Source: Hippopus hippopus (taxonomy: Eukaryota > Mollusca > Bivalvia > Cardiida > Cardiidae). From it: DNA of 64,000 nucleotides. A model generated the notes under the pieces. That model saw nothing but the letters and a program-made list of their open reading frames with translations. It was not told where the DNA came from and did not search any database. The stretch is from positions 12,215,194 through 12,279,193 of the forward strand of contig OX328102.1 of the NCBI GenBank assembly GCA_946811185.2. Direction: 5' to 3'. Each line of letters starts with the position of its first letter. The first letter of the stretch is position 1. This document shows, piece after piece, positions 1-9,768 of the stretch. A program made the translations under genes and the position numbers.

Positions 1-555
1 AAGTCATCGAAGTTATCAATGTTTTTTCCGTATTTACCCTGTCCTGACAATTTCGGCTTTGTGTAGCTGCTGACAACTCGTTGTTTTTTTGTGAAGCTGA
101 CTATTGTCATCCTCTGATTTTCGTTTTGTTGTTCTTGGCTGTTTTTCCTTTGGCTGTTTTTCCTTTGACTGTTTTTCTTGCTTTACAACAGATACGATGG
201 AGTCTACTAGTCTATGAAGACTGTTTTGATCAAAGTCAAATTCAACCGAAGCTGGTGAAAGCGAAATACGTTGTCTCTGTTGACATAATGTCTCGATGTT
301 TCTGCTCAGTTGTTCGGTGTCTGCGTTCAAAGTCTTTATTTCCATCAAATGTTTGTTGAGAGTCTGTAGTTCTTCTAAAATGCGAGTCATGACAGAATCT
401 TGTTTCGAATTCAAACGTCTCGCCTCTTCAAAAATGTTGGCCAATACTGTTGTTGGGTTGATGAGTGTTGAATTTATAGCTGTCGATAGAATATCTCCAT
501 TGTTTTCTTGTGCCAAGAAATCGTCTAAGTTGAAATCGTCTAAGTTGAAATCCAT
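1..555 (-). pseudogene. MDFNLD-family coiled-coil protein, frameshifted and cut by window edge
   Basis: This is the homologue of the intact 225-aa protein at 50802-51479; its function is not recognised. It starts MDFNLDDFNLDD at 555 and contains one NSTLINP repeat where the other copy has three. A heptad-like region (EEARRLNSKQDSVMTRILEEL) and a Lys-rich tail with KRKSEDD, a possible nuclear signal, follow. The open frame stops at 34. Bases 1-60 in another frame still encode a GKYG...FDDF stretch matching the other copy's C-terminus, so a frameshift lies near base 80 and the gene continues past the window edge. It reads outward, as does its homologue. Upstream are a TATTTA-type box, CCAAT and the CRE TGACGTCA (724-731). 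Confidence 0.75.
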
Positions 556-572
556 TTTTTTCCGTTAGTGGC

Positions 573-1510
573 TGCTTATCCGCACTACTCGAGAGCTGAG
601 AGTCGAATAATTTCTTTGCCTTCGCTGCAAGCTTTGCGGGCTTTGTGGGCTTGGGGTGGTGTGCAACAGCTGTCCAATCAGATTGAATGTTGCGGTAAAT
701 AAAAGCTGTGATTGGTTGGAGCGTGACGTCATTTTCTCCAATAATTTCCCGCGACAGCGTTTCATGTTCCCGTTGTCTGCGCATGTCATATTCTTCGAAG
801 ATTCGACCTGTCTGCTATGACGCATTACCCATCCCCTGATATTTGGGAAAAGTAGGGCTTATGCCGAAGCTATACCCAAGCCTGTAGGGACTGTTTTAAT
901 AAATGGCTGGTGCATAGGTTACCTGCTAGCTGATCATAACTGAATGAATCTCACCAGGAAGCGTTTTATTGAGTAAACGTTTATTTTATTTTGAAATTCA
1001 AAGTAACGGTTATCGTTTTGAAAAATTAGTCCGCTTCAGTACCCAGCATGCCCAAATTAGATAGATGTGTATTTGTAGAATGCCATCTAGCGGAAAATAA
1101 TGGCTAAGTTCCATTCTCAGCGATCAATGAACTTTTTCAAAAATGTGACCCTTAACCCTTAGGGGAAAAGAAAATATTGATGAAATACCCTTTAACACCT
1201 GAATCTATCTAAACTCCCCCCCCCCCACTTTGATTCTCGCCAATGTGATCTACGCTTTTTTAAAACTATTTTAGATCTAGTTTAGTTTTTAGAACTAGTT
1301 TTTTTTAGAACTAGTTTTTTAGACCTGGAGCTATGCTTTTTATTGGCTGTTCTTGGATATATTCTGGAAAGATTTCTTTCTCGGACACAGAAAATAGTGT
1401 AGGACTTAGACTTTTTTCTTTTGTTGGTTAGAGAAAAAAATCGGAGGGTATGGGTTAGGCTTTTTTTTTGGAGTGTATCTCTTTTAGAGAAATCGACAAT
1501 TTGAAAGAAA
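573..1510. repeat. Left arm of internal inverted repeat of copy A
   Basis: This is the reverse complement of the right arm at 10880-12925 once the Tc1-like insert is removed. It holds the promoter of the 1-555 gene, with TGACGTCA and CCAAT, and a spacer with TCTAGTTTTTAGAACTAG motifs. The left arm has roughly 320 bp (about 776-1098) absent from the right arm. At about 1270 it preserves the empty TA site where the right arm carries the transposon. Confidence 0.75.
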
Positions 1511-1534
1511 GATTGCTCTTTCCTAGTGATTGTT

Positions 1535-1550
1535 AGCCCTGAAAAGGGCT
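1535..1550 (-). terminator. Histone-type 3' stem-loop
   Basis: On the minus strand AGCCCT-TTTC-AGGGCT forms a 6-bp stem with a 4-nt loop, 27 nt past the stop codon of the 1578-1790 gene. A decayed purine-rich downstream element and an AAGATTGCTCTTT inverted motif follow. Confidence 0.8.
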
Positions 1551-1577
1551 GTTTTGAAGTCTTGCTGGCTGGTAAGG

Positions 1578-1790
1578 TTATTCACAAACTGTATAAACCA
1601 CTGGTGTGATCTTTTCCCAGCAATATTCACACCATATCGAATCATCGTGACCTTCGTCCTCATCATAGAATCCCTCATCTGGGTTGGGACAGTTGTGTTT
1701 CTGACCAAGGTACTCCAGGGGAAACGTACATTTTCCACAGTCAATATAGCATGGCCGAGCACACCGAGGACACAGAAGAACCTGAACCAT
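1578..1790 (-). CDS. Small zinc-ribbon protein (70 aa), MVQxLLCP family
   Basis: A 70-residue protein with Cys pairs CPRC (7-10), C14, C18/C21, a conserved QKHNCPNPDEGFYDED segment (30-45) and a second CEYC knuckle (54-57). This looks like two zinc-binding half-sites around an acidic linker; no known family is recognised. Paralogues lie at 2911-3117, 48513-48719 and 49914-50120. The start is set by alignment with them and by the strong context ACCATGG. Its tail (TPVVYTV) matches the 49914 gene best, so these two are probably orthologous cassettes. TATA is at 1831-1838 and the stem-loop at 1535-1550. A role in DNA or RNA binding is inference only. Confidence 0.75.
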   Translation of the reverse strand: MVQVLLCPRCARPCYIDCGKCTFPLEYLGQKHNCPNPDEGFYDEDEGHDDSIWCEYCWEKITPVVYTVCE

Positions 1791-1830
1791 GGTGATTCGA
1801 TTATGATTTGTGTAAAAAAAAAAATTGGCT

Positions 1831-1905
1831 TTTTTATAGCTTGCAGGGTGGATTGATCTACTTTGACTCTGAAATAAGGAAGCGCGTTCCGGACGAAAGC
1901 ACCCA
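1831..1905 (-). promoter_or_regulatory. Cassette promoter (TATA, decayed AGGTCA, GC block)
   Basis: Minus strand: TATAAAAA about 41 nt upstream of the ATG, 15 nt of spacer, then AGATCA where other copies have AGGTCA, preceded by AAAGT and AGAGTCA. Further out is GGAACGCGC plus CTTTCGTCC, the E2F-like block seen in several sister promoters. Confidence 0.65.
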
Positions 1906-1924
1906 TGGGAAAAACATATAGACT

Positions 1925-2245
1925 TAGTCAAGTCAATACATGAGGAAAAGATTGACTTTCTATGATGGGTTTTCTCCAGGCAAATTTGGCGTGGGACTTA
2001 GTCTGTTTGGAGAAGATGAGGGTGGATTGTCTATGATAGGATTCCTTTGGCAAAATGACTGTGGGACATAACCAATTTTTTTGTCCGGACTCTTCAAAGA
2101 AACTGAGGGAAGATTGTCTATTATAGGATTCCTTAGACTTTTTTTCCGGGTTGAGGGCAGGGATTGGGTTTTGACTAAGTCTTTTTTTGGGAGAGGTCAG
2201 GGTTTTCATTGATTTTCGGTCAGAGGGTGTCTCTTTTAGAGAAAG
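1925..2245. repeat. Diverged spacer repeats
   Basis: Non-coding. About 100-bp units carry CTATGATAGGATTCC and CAAATTTGGCGTGGGACTTAGTC. They are related in inverted orientation to the right terminal region of copy A around 13920-14190. No gene is seen. Confidence 0.5.
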
Positions 2246-2287
2246 TGACAATTTTGACGAAAGGTCACTCTTTCTTGGTAGTGGGTT

Positions 2288-2303
2288 AGCCCTGAAAAGG
2301 GCT
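2288..2303 (-). terminator. Histone-type 3' stem-loop
   Basis: AGCCCT-TTTC-AGGGCT on the minus strand, downstream of the zinc-ribbon relic at 2332-2394. It is followed by CCAAGAAAGAGTGACC, a near-perfect CAAGAAAGA downstream element. Confidence 0.8.
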
Positions 2304-2331
2304 GTTTTTGAGAGTTGTTTGTCTGACGAGT

Positions 2332-2394
2332 CTACTCCTTATCTGAACGATTCACTGGAGTGATCTCACATCCACAATCTTCACAACAAACTGT
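2332..2394 (-). pseudogene. Zinc-ribbon gene relic (C-terminal ~20 codons)
   Basis: Minus-strand translation gives a tail with CCEDCGCEITPVNR before a stop. It matches the C-terminus of the 48513-48719 protein (CCEYCGCEIIPVNR). The 5' part is gone and the promoter-type sequence GACCTACTTTGACTCAG abuts it directly. This is a deleted third zinc-ribbon cassette in copy A that kept its stem-loop. Confidence 0.7.
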
Positions 2395-2620
2395 TGACCT
2401 ACTTTGACTCAGAATTAATGTTGTCCAATCAGAAGCTTTGTTACATTTTTTATCCAACTGAGTAAAGGATAGAAGGATAAAAAAAGGGTAAAAAATTGTT
2501 AAGCCAATCAAAAGACTCGTTCTTTGACTCAGAATTAACGTTATCCAATCAGAAGCTTCGTTACATTTTTTACCGACTGAGTAAAGGATAGAAGGAGAAA
2601 AAAGGGTAAATGAGTTGTTA
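2395..2620 (-). promoter_or_regulatory. Duplicated cassette promoter remnant
   Basis: Two tandem versions of a module with TTTGACTCAGAATTAA and CCAATCAGAAGC (2397-2440 and 2521-2560), each followed by an ACTGAGTAAAGGATAGAAGG motif. On the minus strand they read CCAAT-box-like GATTGG, then TGAGTCAAA. Half of the TATA-proximal part has been lost together with the 5' end of the neighbouring relic. Confidence 0.5.
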
Positions 2621-2639
2621 AGCCTGGGACAGAAGCTAG

Positions 2640-2815
2640 GGGCTGGGTTTGGACTTAGACTTTTTTTTTGGTACCGAATACAGTGTGATCTTAATCCCCT
2701 ACACTGTCTCAGAGCAGAGGTATGGGGTTGGACTTAGACTTTTTTCTTTTTTGGTTAGAGAAAAAAATCGGAGGGCATGGGTTAGCCTTAGTCTTTTTTT
2801 TGGATATGATCTGAC
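2640..2815. repeat. Spacer repeat (CTAAGTCCAA / ACAGTGT type)
   Basis: Non-coding spacer shared by the cassettes: GGACTTAGAC followed by a T-run, then an ACAGTGT...ACACTGT inverted motif. Relatives lie at 10190-10375, 13430-13690, 40200-40345, 50240-50350 and 51600-51800. Confidence 0.6.
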
Positions 2816-2861
2816 TGACTTGACAATTTGAAAGAAAGATCGCTCTTTCGTAGTGACGGAT

Positions 2862-2877
2862 AGCCCTGAAAAGGGTT
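2862..2877 (-). terminator. Histone-type 3' stem-loop (one weakened pair)
   Basis: Minus strand AACCCT-TTTC-AGGGCT, 34 nt after the stop of the 2911-3117 gene. CGAAAGAGCGATCTTTC lies downstream as the purine-rich element and its inverted partner. Confidence 0.7.
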
Positions 2878-2910
2878 GTTTTGTTTTTGGAGCCTTGTTG
2901 TCTGACGAGA

Positions 2911-3117
2911 CTACTGTTCTTCTGGGCGATTCACTGGGGTGATCTCCCAATAGCAATTCTCACCCCAACCAGCATCAGGCTCGTCCTCATCATAGAATCC
3001 CTCATCTGGGTTGGGGCAGTTGTGTTTCTGACCAAAATAGTCTAGGAAAGCATGGCATTTCCCACACTCTATATAGCATCTGTGAACACACATCGGACAA
3101 AGAAGAATCTGAACCAT
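2911..3117 (-). CDS. Small zinc-ribbon protein (68 aa), MVQILLCP family
   Basis: Open 68-aa frame with CPMC (7-10), C14, C18/C21 and the conserved QKHNCPNPDEGFYDED acidic segment. The second site has only one of the usual two Cys (GENCYWEI where paralogues have CEYC), so the second zinc site may be degraded. The start has ACCATGG context. The C-terminal PVNRPEEQ identifies it as the orthologue of 48513-48719 in the other copy. It is transcribed divergently from the 3283-3582 gene, with its own TATA at 3154-3161. Function is unknown; zinc binding is inferred from Cys spacing. Confidence 0.75.
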   Translation of the reverse strand: MVQILLCPMCVHRCYIECGKCHAFLDYFGQKHNCPNPDEGFYDEDEPDAGWGENCYWEITPVNRPEEQ

Positions 3118-3282
3118 GGTGATTCGGTTATGATTTGTGTAAAAAACATTGGCTTTTTATAGCTTGCAGGGTGGATTGACCTACTTTGACTCTGAATTAA
3201 GAGCGCGTTCCTGGGAGAAATTACCTATGGAAAAACCATATAAAACGAACTTTACTGTATCATTGTGTTATTTCATTTCACA
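3118..3282. promoter_or_regulatory. Divergent promoter of two cassette genes
   Basis: Minus-strand side: TATAAAAA (3154-3161), 15-nt spacer, AGGTCA within AAAGTAGGTCA, then AGAGTCA and GGAACGCGC. Plus-strand side: TATAAAA (3239-3245), 38 nt before the ATG at 3283. One composite upstream element seems to serve both directions. Confidence 0.7.
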
Positions 3283-3582
3283 ATGAAAGCGAGCAAGTTC
3301 TTTTGTGGGCTGTCTGGAAAGAAGAAGGATGAGGAGAAGGAGATGGAAAGAAGAGAGGAGGAGATGAAAAGAGAAGAAGATAGAAGAGAAGAGGAGAAGA
3401 TGGAGAAGAGAAAAGCACTTTGTGCGTTTTTCGAGAGACGGGGGTACGACATCTGGACTCGTACCCCGAAGGTTAAGATGGGGGTACTGTACCCGGATCT
3501 GAGGGAGTTCATGCCACCAACAGAACACAGGGAATGGCAGGCAAAAATGATGAGGCTCTATCCTTCACTGGCATGGAAGTAA
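3283..3582 (+). CDS. FFCGL-type charged protein (99 aa)
   Basis: Not a recognised family. It has a short hydrophobic, Cys-containing N-terminus (MKASKFFCGLSGKKK) and then about 35 residues of Glu/Lys/Arg-rich helix (residues ~16-47) likely to form a coiled coil. The conserved C-terminal block has FERRGY, TRTPKVKMG and FMPPTEHREWQ (about 54-90). The start at 3283 rather than the upstream in-frame ATG at 3265 is chosen because the homologue at 42578-42877 (also 99 aa) begins there. The conserved C-terminus and variable helix suggest selection on the tail. It faces the polymerase core in this copy. Confidence 0.75.
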   Translation: MKASKFFCGLSGKKKDEEKEMERREEEMKREEDRREEEKMEKRKALCAFFERRGYDIWTRTPKVKMGVLYPDLREFMPPTEHREWQAKMMRLYPSLAWK

Positions 3583-3607
3583 ATTGCCAACCAGTGAATG
3601 GAAAAAC

Positions 3608-3642
3608 AGCCCTTTTTAGGGCTACCCACCACCAAGAAAGAG
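3608..3642 (+). terminator. Histone-type stem-loop plus downstream element
   Basis: AGCCCT-TTTT-AGGGCT (3608-3623) is followed by ACCCA and, 9 nt beyond the stem, CAAGAAAGAG (3633-3642). GTGATCTTTCTTC then completes an inverted repeat of the downstream element. Confidence 0.85.
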
Positions 3643-3689
3643 TGATCTTTCTTCAAATTGTCAAACAAAAGAAAAGTCTAATCCCAAAA

Positions 3690-3835
3690 ATTATTTTACA
3701 TGTTTTTATTTAAACTTTTGTCCAATGAAACAAAGCATGAACTGTAAAAACAATTGAAAAAACAATTGATCGAAAACAAATGAATGAAAAAAACAATTGA
3801 ATGAAAAAAAAAAATTTTTGTTAAAACAACGTTGA
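3690..3835 (-). repeat. Left AT-rich flank repeat of polymerase core, with AATAAA
   Basis: An AT-rich block (GTCCAATGAAACAAAGCATGAACTG and CAATTGAATGAAAA runs) inverted relative to 9410-9550. The pair encloses gene G, the polymerase and the CCHC gene. On the minus strand AATAAA lies at 3705-3710, the likely poly(A) signal for the leftward polymerase/G transcripts. No histone-type stem-loop is present. Bases 3836-4110 are AT-rich homopolymer-like sequence without a gene. Confidence 0.65.
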
Positions 3836-4110
3836 TACATTTTTTTACCTTAAAGCATTTTTTAAAAATTCGTTAATTCATTTTTGTTAGAAAATGTTTC
3901 AAATAGTTTTTAAAACATTTTTTTAAAAAACATTTTTTCTTAAAAGCAATTTTGTTCTGTTGAAACATTTTTTTTTGTTCTTTTAAAAACACAAAGTTAT
4001 TCTTTACATAACCATTTTTCGTTATTCATTTTTGTAAAAAATGTTTCAAACAGTTTTTAAAACATCTTTGCTCTGATAAAAAACATTGATAATGTTTCAA
4101 ACTTTTTTTT

Positions 4111-4765
4111 TTACAATGCAAATTCACAAATGCCCTGAGTTTTCCATTTTTCTTCATGTTCCGTAATATCTTTGTGCAATTTATTATCACCCAAATACAT
4201 TGGATATACGCTGTCCATCTCACTGAATTCACGCAATCCTCTGTATGGATAAACATGTTTTTTAACGTCTTTTGTTGAAAGAGATGAAAAAACAATTTCT
4301 TTTGTAACATCTCTATCAAATAAGATATTTCCTTCCATAGTATCCAATGTTTCCTCGTCGTCTTGAATAGACCCTTTTTTTATAGCGTAAGTAAAAGTTA
4401 AATAAAACTGATTTCATTTTCAGAACGTTCAGAAAACTTTCTTCTGTTCTTCCTATGATAATGAAACACCATCGACATGTGGGTCGAATTTGTTTACCGA
4501 TGTTGTCGTCTTTACACCAATAAGCTGCTAAATGTACTTTGAGAATGTAATCCAAATCCGAATCGTCTACCATCATCGCAATAAAGTACTGTATACCATA
4601 CAATTTGCAGGACGATTCTCCTTTTACAAATCCTCTGTGCAATTTATCTATCCAAAGTTTCACACAGTGGAATTTAATGCTAAGTTGCATTCGTTTATCA
4701 AGCATATGCTGTTGAACGAATTCTCCATAAATCTTTTCACGTAGTTCTATTGGTAAAAGCAACAT
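4111..4765 (-). pseudogene. Gene G, unknown protein downstream of polymerase, frameshifted
   Basis: Two overlapping minus frames join near the T-run at 4373-4382. The first begins MLLLPIELREKIYGEF at 4765. The second continues after MEGNILFDRDVTKEIV and ends CEFAL. The ancestral product would be about 220 aa. The N-terminus looks like a short F-box-type helix (LPxELREKI), but I do not claim an F-box. It starts 78 nt after the polymerase stop on the same strand, so it is probably co-transcribed. Copy B keeps only the first 32 codons (48404-48502). No stem-loop follows; transcripts probably end at the AATAAA near 3708. Confidence 0.6.
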
Positions 4766-4842
4766 AATTGTTAATTTTTTCAGCGTTGACTGATATTTGC
4801 GTCTTACTTTGACCGTTTTCTTCAAAACAATGTAACATGGAA

Positions 4843-7800
4843 TTATCTTCTCAACGTTTTATAGCCATAGGGTACAGTGTCAGTATCATTCACAATAACT
4901 CTGTTGGTGTATACAGAACGAAACGTTTTTGTTTGCGGTTCACTGGTGACCGTTCTATCTCTATGTCTTTTGATTCTACAATAATACGGAATTTTAATTT
5001 CTATTGTGCGATCCAGAGCACATTTTGAATATGTATCAAAATTCACCATTTGATTTGTATTGTAATCCGAAGTAGTTCCCTGAACTTTACATTTGCTTTT
5101 CACTTTCCCGTCTTTTGTTTTCATTTTGTAAGCGTAATTCTTTGGTCCTAGTCCTCTGAAATGAGTGATTTTACAATCAGACTCTTCATCAGTCCATTTT
5201 CCGAGTCTACTGTTAATAATGGGAGGGTTCCATAATTTAGGATCATGAATGTACATACAACTGTCTGTATCGAAATACAGAACTCTATCATTTAACTTTT
5301 CAAGAATACTGTACAATTCCAACCTTGCATAAGCTGTTACGTAGGCTCCTACAATAACATTGGCTGTAGCGTGAGTATCAATATCTTCCAACTTTGTTTC
5401 GTAGTTAACCAAGATGAATGGACAGTCATTGTCAAAGATTTCTACAGGCTTCACAATGAAATTTGGATTGGTGACCAATTCAAAATATTTAGACGGATTA
5501 CTGATGTATTCCGTTTGTGTCATTTTTTCACGCTGGGCTAGTTTTCCCCAGAGACAGTTCAGCATAATCTTAGCAAAGGACCTCCTCCCAGGATTTTTTT
5601 GAATACAACTTGGATCAAGACGAACACCTTCTGCCTCCTCATATTTACGAATAAACTGTTCTTTTTCTAAGTCTGACTGACACCAACTGGGGTATCCACT
5701 AGCTTCTTGCTTAATTTTCAAGAAATTGTCCACATATCCTCTAAAGTACTGATCCGAGACAGAATCGAAATGCCTAATTTCATACACTTGCAGTAAGCGA
5801 TAACCACTGTCAAGAGTCTTGAACAATTCAAAAGTAATCCAAGTTCCTACCAAAGCCCTCTCTTCTTTGTCATGCCTTCAAATGTTTGAACTTTCTTCTG
5901 CACATTTCATACAGAGTGGAAACATCATTTTGTTGTTACAGTGAACTGGAAGAACGGGGTGAAACAAATCAACTGGGGGCAAAATTTTGCATTTGATTAA
6001 TCCTTCATACTTACGAATATTCTTCATGTCAATATTCTTAGCAGTCAAGATTTCTGGTTGACCTACAGGATAAGATTTGTGATTGCAAACGTAAGGGTGC
6101 AGAGAACAGATATCAATGTACTTGATTTCCTTCTCTCCTTTTTCCTCAACATCATAAGCAATTTTTATTGCATTACATCTTCCTCCAGACAACCCCTACC
6201 TTGGATCGATGGGATCCCAATATGGATATTGGTTTTCAATGACTTTTTTGTACTCTTTATCCTCCTTCATCTTAGCATCAAATTCATGCTCCCATATGTA
6301 CACTACGTTATAACCCATTTTTTTGATAGCCCCTAAACATTCAAAAGTACGTTTGTACAATTCATCCATTGGTTCTCCGTTAATTGGATTGATTTGTTTT
6401 CGATCTTTATAACATTCAGGACAGCCATGATACAAATCCCCAAGGAATTCATAGACAGTGTTTGATTGCCGGTGAAAACCGTCTACACTGTATTTCCCGA
6501 TTTGAAATTCACCACCATTTTTTGCATTTCGGATATTAATGCCTTTTTCCTCAGCTACGCTTTGGACCCAGCGTATCGCTTTCATGGAAAAGCGACGTCT
6601 GGATGAGTCTTTACTTGAAATGATAGGTATTTGATTTTCAGGCAAATACTTGCTCCGCCAAACCTTGTTACATGCATCGGCAATAGTAATCGCCTCTAGA
6701 AATGGACAAATAACACCCTGTTCAATGAACACTTTTCTGAATTCACCACAACCTCGTCTTAGGATATCAATATCTGATCTACAGTTCATTTCCATTTCTT
6801 TTTGAAAATTGAATTCCTCACCCCTTTGAACTTTATCATTATACTAGACTATGAAATTTGACCTAGCCTCTTCAGACATTGATTCGGGTTTGTAATAAGA
6901 CATATCCAAGTATAGACCAATGTAACCCCAGAATTGATCTGTATTTGCCCAGTGAGGGAAGTAACCTTTTTTCATTTCTTGAAGACCAAATGTAGCTGGA
7001 AATTTTGCCAAAGCGAAGTTCATGAAATTGAAAGAATCGATCAAACGCACCCCATTCAATTCTAACTTCATAATATTATTTCCATTCATGATCAATTTTG
7101 GAAGTTTTAACCCAACTTTGACAATATAGTCAAGAATGAACTGACCGTCATAGCCCTTGAAATTATGGTCAATAGCCGTGACTCCTTTATGATGCTTTGA
7201 AAAGAGCCAGTTGTAAAATTTACTCAAGTTTCCTCGCCTTGAAAAATAACTTCCCTTCCTTCTTCAAATTCACTGCATGTGGAACAATGAAAGTCAAGTG
7301 GTTTATCGATACATTCATCACATGCTCTGTGTGCAATACAGTAATTCGGGATGTGTACCCACGTGTCTTGTTTACATTCAAAATCAAAGAAAATAAACAA
7401 TGTTTTTTTTTGACTACAAAAGAACTTGTCATGTCATCGGTGTCATGGTTCATTTTACTTTGGTAAAGCTGAATATAACACCGATTAGAAAAGTCAACAA
7501 TTTTCTTGCAGATATGACACTTTTTCTTTCCATTGCAGATATGGTTTTTCTTTCTGACAAGATATTGTTGACCACATTTTGAACAGAGTTTCACTAATTC
7601 ACAAATGGATTTCTTTTCTTTACCTTGAACAATTTTGTGATTTGTCAAACATGCAACAATAAAGAAACGTCTACGACAATAACAGCAAACATATTTTTTT
7701 GATTCTGATGGACATTTTCCAATACGATAACAGCCTTTACAGATAATTGAGCATGCATGGCTTTCCCGCATCGAGTGTCCCACGTCACAGAACTCACAAT

Positions 7801-8408
7801 AACATGCACAACAAAGAAAGTCTGTGATGGGTTTGATGTAATCATGGTGGTTTTGATGAAAGAACAAATGTATGATTTTACTCTCACCTGTCACTCCTGG
7901 ATGTTCAAATACTTCCAAAATTTTATCATTCAGTAATTTCTCAGCTTCAGTCTTCTGGAGAGGCCTGTTGAATGTCGAATACGATTCCATCTCCTATTCC
8001 ATGCTTCAGTGTTTTCACGTTCATTGTAGCAAATTCCCACAACAACTGCTCTTGTAAAACACAGGTGATCATTATTGTTAATTTGAATAATTGATTGTTT
8101 CATCTGGGCAAAAACCTTTGAATCCAATTCTGATGATCTATATTTATGTTTTCCACTACCACTTGGAGGTATTGTATGCGTAATGTCAAATGTCATAAGT
8201 CCATCATATCCAATGAAGGATGGTTGATTCTAATTCTGATCATATCCGTCGGCTCATTCGTACAGGTTTTTTCTTGGGTGACGAGAAATCGTCTTCACTG
8301 TCACTTTCTTCTTTCAATAGTACAGATTTTTTTCTTTTTTGGTGGTGGAAATGACTCATCGTCACTTTCACTGTCTGAATAGGGCACTATTCTTTTTCTT
8401 TTAGCCAT
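4843..8408 (-). pseudogene. polB: Family B (protein-primed type) DNA polymerase, degraded copy
   Basis: Highly similar to the polymerase at 44243-48339 but split across at least five frames. Breaks lie near 5855-5880, 6193, 6840, 7225, 7390 and 7930, and the N-terminal region (8170-8408) has internal deletions. Recognisable parts include zinc-finger Cys/His (7930-7480), exonuclease motif II (GYDGQFILDY near 7150), exo III (CRSDIDILRRG near 6770), the EFLGDLYHGC endonuclease-like segment, motif A region (DICSLHPY near 6110), motif B (NCLWGKLAQ near 5550) and motif C (YFDTDSCMYI near 5260). Motif A has SLHP where the other copy has SLYP. The start at 8408 is aligned to the other copy. Not functional as read. 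Confidence 0.85.
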
Positions 8409-8564
8409 CGTTTGTGTCTGACTGTAAGACAAAGATACGACAAGTCAGAAAACTTGGCATTTCATAGAGCCTTTCAACCCAATAGTGTATTAATAGAGAC
8501 GTTAACTACGAAAACTACATCATTCCTCTGATCGACTTAAGGCAGTACAATTGATAAAAAAATC
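8409..8564. promoter_or_regulatory. Divergent core promoter of polymerase and CCHC gene (decayed)
   Basis: Homologous to 44088-44242. TATA elements are mutated: TATGAAA toward the polymerase and TATTAATA toward the CCHC gene. No AGGTCA, TGAGTCA or CCAAT module is present, unlike the cassette promoters. Confidence 0.6.
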
Positions 8565-9401
8565 ATGAGCGAGTTCAAGCTACAAAGTACGACGCCACTT
8601 AGAAAGAGGGTGTATCTGTATGTTAACCCATACACCCACGAATTCATATGAGATTGGCAATATTCTGTCAAAGTATCAAGTTCATCATATCGGATACTAC
8701 GTGGGGTCATTTCTATCCCACCAACATTTAGCAGAAAAAGATGTTTACCGTATTACCAGATACAGAGTTCTGGATCAAGCAACGATTGATAAACGATATG
8801 GGACGGATGTCAAGAGAACAAATATTTGTTTTACATGCAACAAAGCAGGACACTAGGCCAGAAAATGTCCAGAAAAAGAAAAGCAGACAGAAACATACGT
8901 TTTTGTCTACGTGGATCCACGCAGTCATGATATCAAAATTTCACCAACAATGGAAGCGGGTGTTGAATTTCAGCACATGAAATTCGTCGGTGTTCTGAAA
9001 TCATTCTACAACGAAACTAAACGGAAAACAAGCTCGGTGCAGGCTACAACATCATCAACATCTATTGAGAATCAGACCGAAAATATGCAGATTGACAACA
9101 CGTCTATCAGCGATACAGAGATCTGTAAAACAGCAGAACAGATAGAGAAAAAAATATCTACAAGCGAAAACACGAAACTAAAAAACAACGAACTTTCTTC
9201 AGAGCAGGATCTTTCAACCGGAGAGGAAAAACAGCAAAGCAGTGAAAAAAAGAGAAAAAAGAACTAATTTCTTTTGTAAATCAAAAAAACATGGGGATAA
9301 AATCTGCTCAGATATTGTATTAAAAAACAATGATGGGGGAAAGAACGTAAGAGTGAATGTGAACCTGACATTCCAAAGAAAAAATGAAAAACACACTAAG
9401 T
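8565..9401 (+). pseudogene. CCHC zinc-knuckle protein, broken copy
   Basis: Homologue of the intact 283-aa protein at 43236-44087. It starts MSEFKLQ at 8565. The VYLYVNPYTHE segment is followed by a frameshift near 8640. The zinc knuckle CFTCNKAGH is interrupted by a stop in place of the Trp that follows His in the other copy (about 8855). A frame shift continues into the Ser/Thr/Glu-rich tail, and the Lys-rich C-terminus is shifted again near 9265. AATAAA follows at about 9529. Confidence 0.75.
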
Positions 9402-9409
9402 GAAAAAAT

Positions 9410-9550
9410 GTTTACAAAAATTATTTTAACAAAAATATTGTTTTTTTCATTCAATTGTTTTTTCATTCAATTGTTTTCATTCAAATGTTTTTACAGTTCA
9501 TGTCTTGTTTCGTTGGTCAAAAGTTTAAATAAAAACATGTGAAAAACGAA
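9410..9550 (+). repeat. Right AT-rich flank repeat of polymerase core
   Basis: Inverted partner of 3690-3835 (CATTCAATTGTTTT, ACAGTTCATGTCTTG, AAGTTTAAATAAAAAC). It carries AATAAA as the likely poly(A) signal of the CCHC gene. The matching block in copy B is 43020-43150. Confidence 0.65.
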
Positions 9551-9639
9551 ATTGTTCGCTTTTGACTTGTGAAATCAGCAATGTATTGACTTTGACAAAG
9601 ACTATAAGTTTTTCCATAGGTGCTTTCGCCCAGGAATGC

Positions 9640-9738
9640 GCTTCCTTAATTCTTTTTTATTCATGATGTGCTTTCGCTCAGGAACGCGCTCTTAATTCAG
9701 AGTCAAAGTAGGTTAATCCTCCTGTAAACGTATAAAAT
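9640..9738 (+). promoter_or_regulatory. Cassette promoter
   Basis: GCTTTCGCTCAGGAACGCGC (E2F-like GC block), AGAGTCA, AAAGTAGGTTA, a 15-nt spacer and TATAAAAT (9731-9738), 31 nt before the ATG at 9769. Confidence 0.75.
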
Positions 9739-9768
9739 ACCTGTGATATTTTCCTATACATTTGAACG

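Noticed and set aside
1928..2251. 107-codon ORF in copy A and similar ORFs over spacers (2699-2956, 13205-13678, 41410-41664, 52675-52965)
   Set aside because: They translate duplicated spacer, promoter or terminal repeat sequence and have no protein-level conservation.
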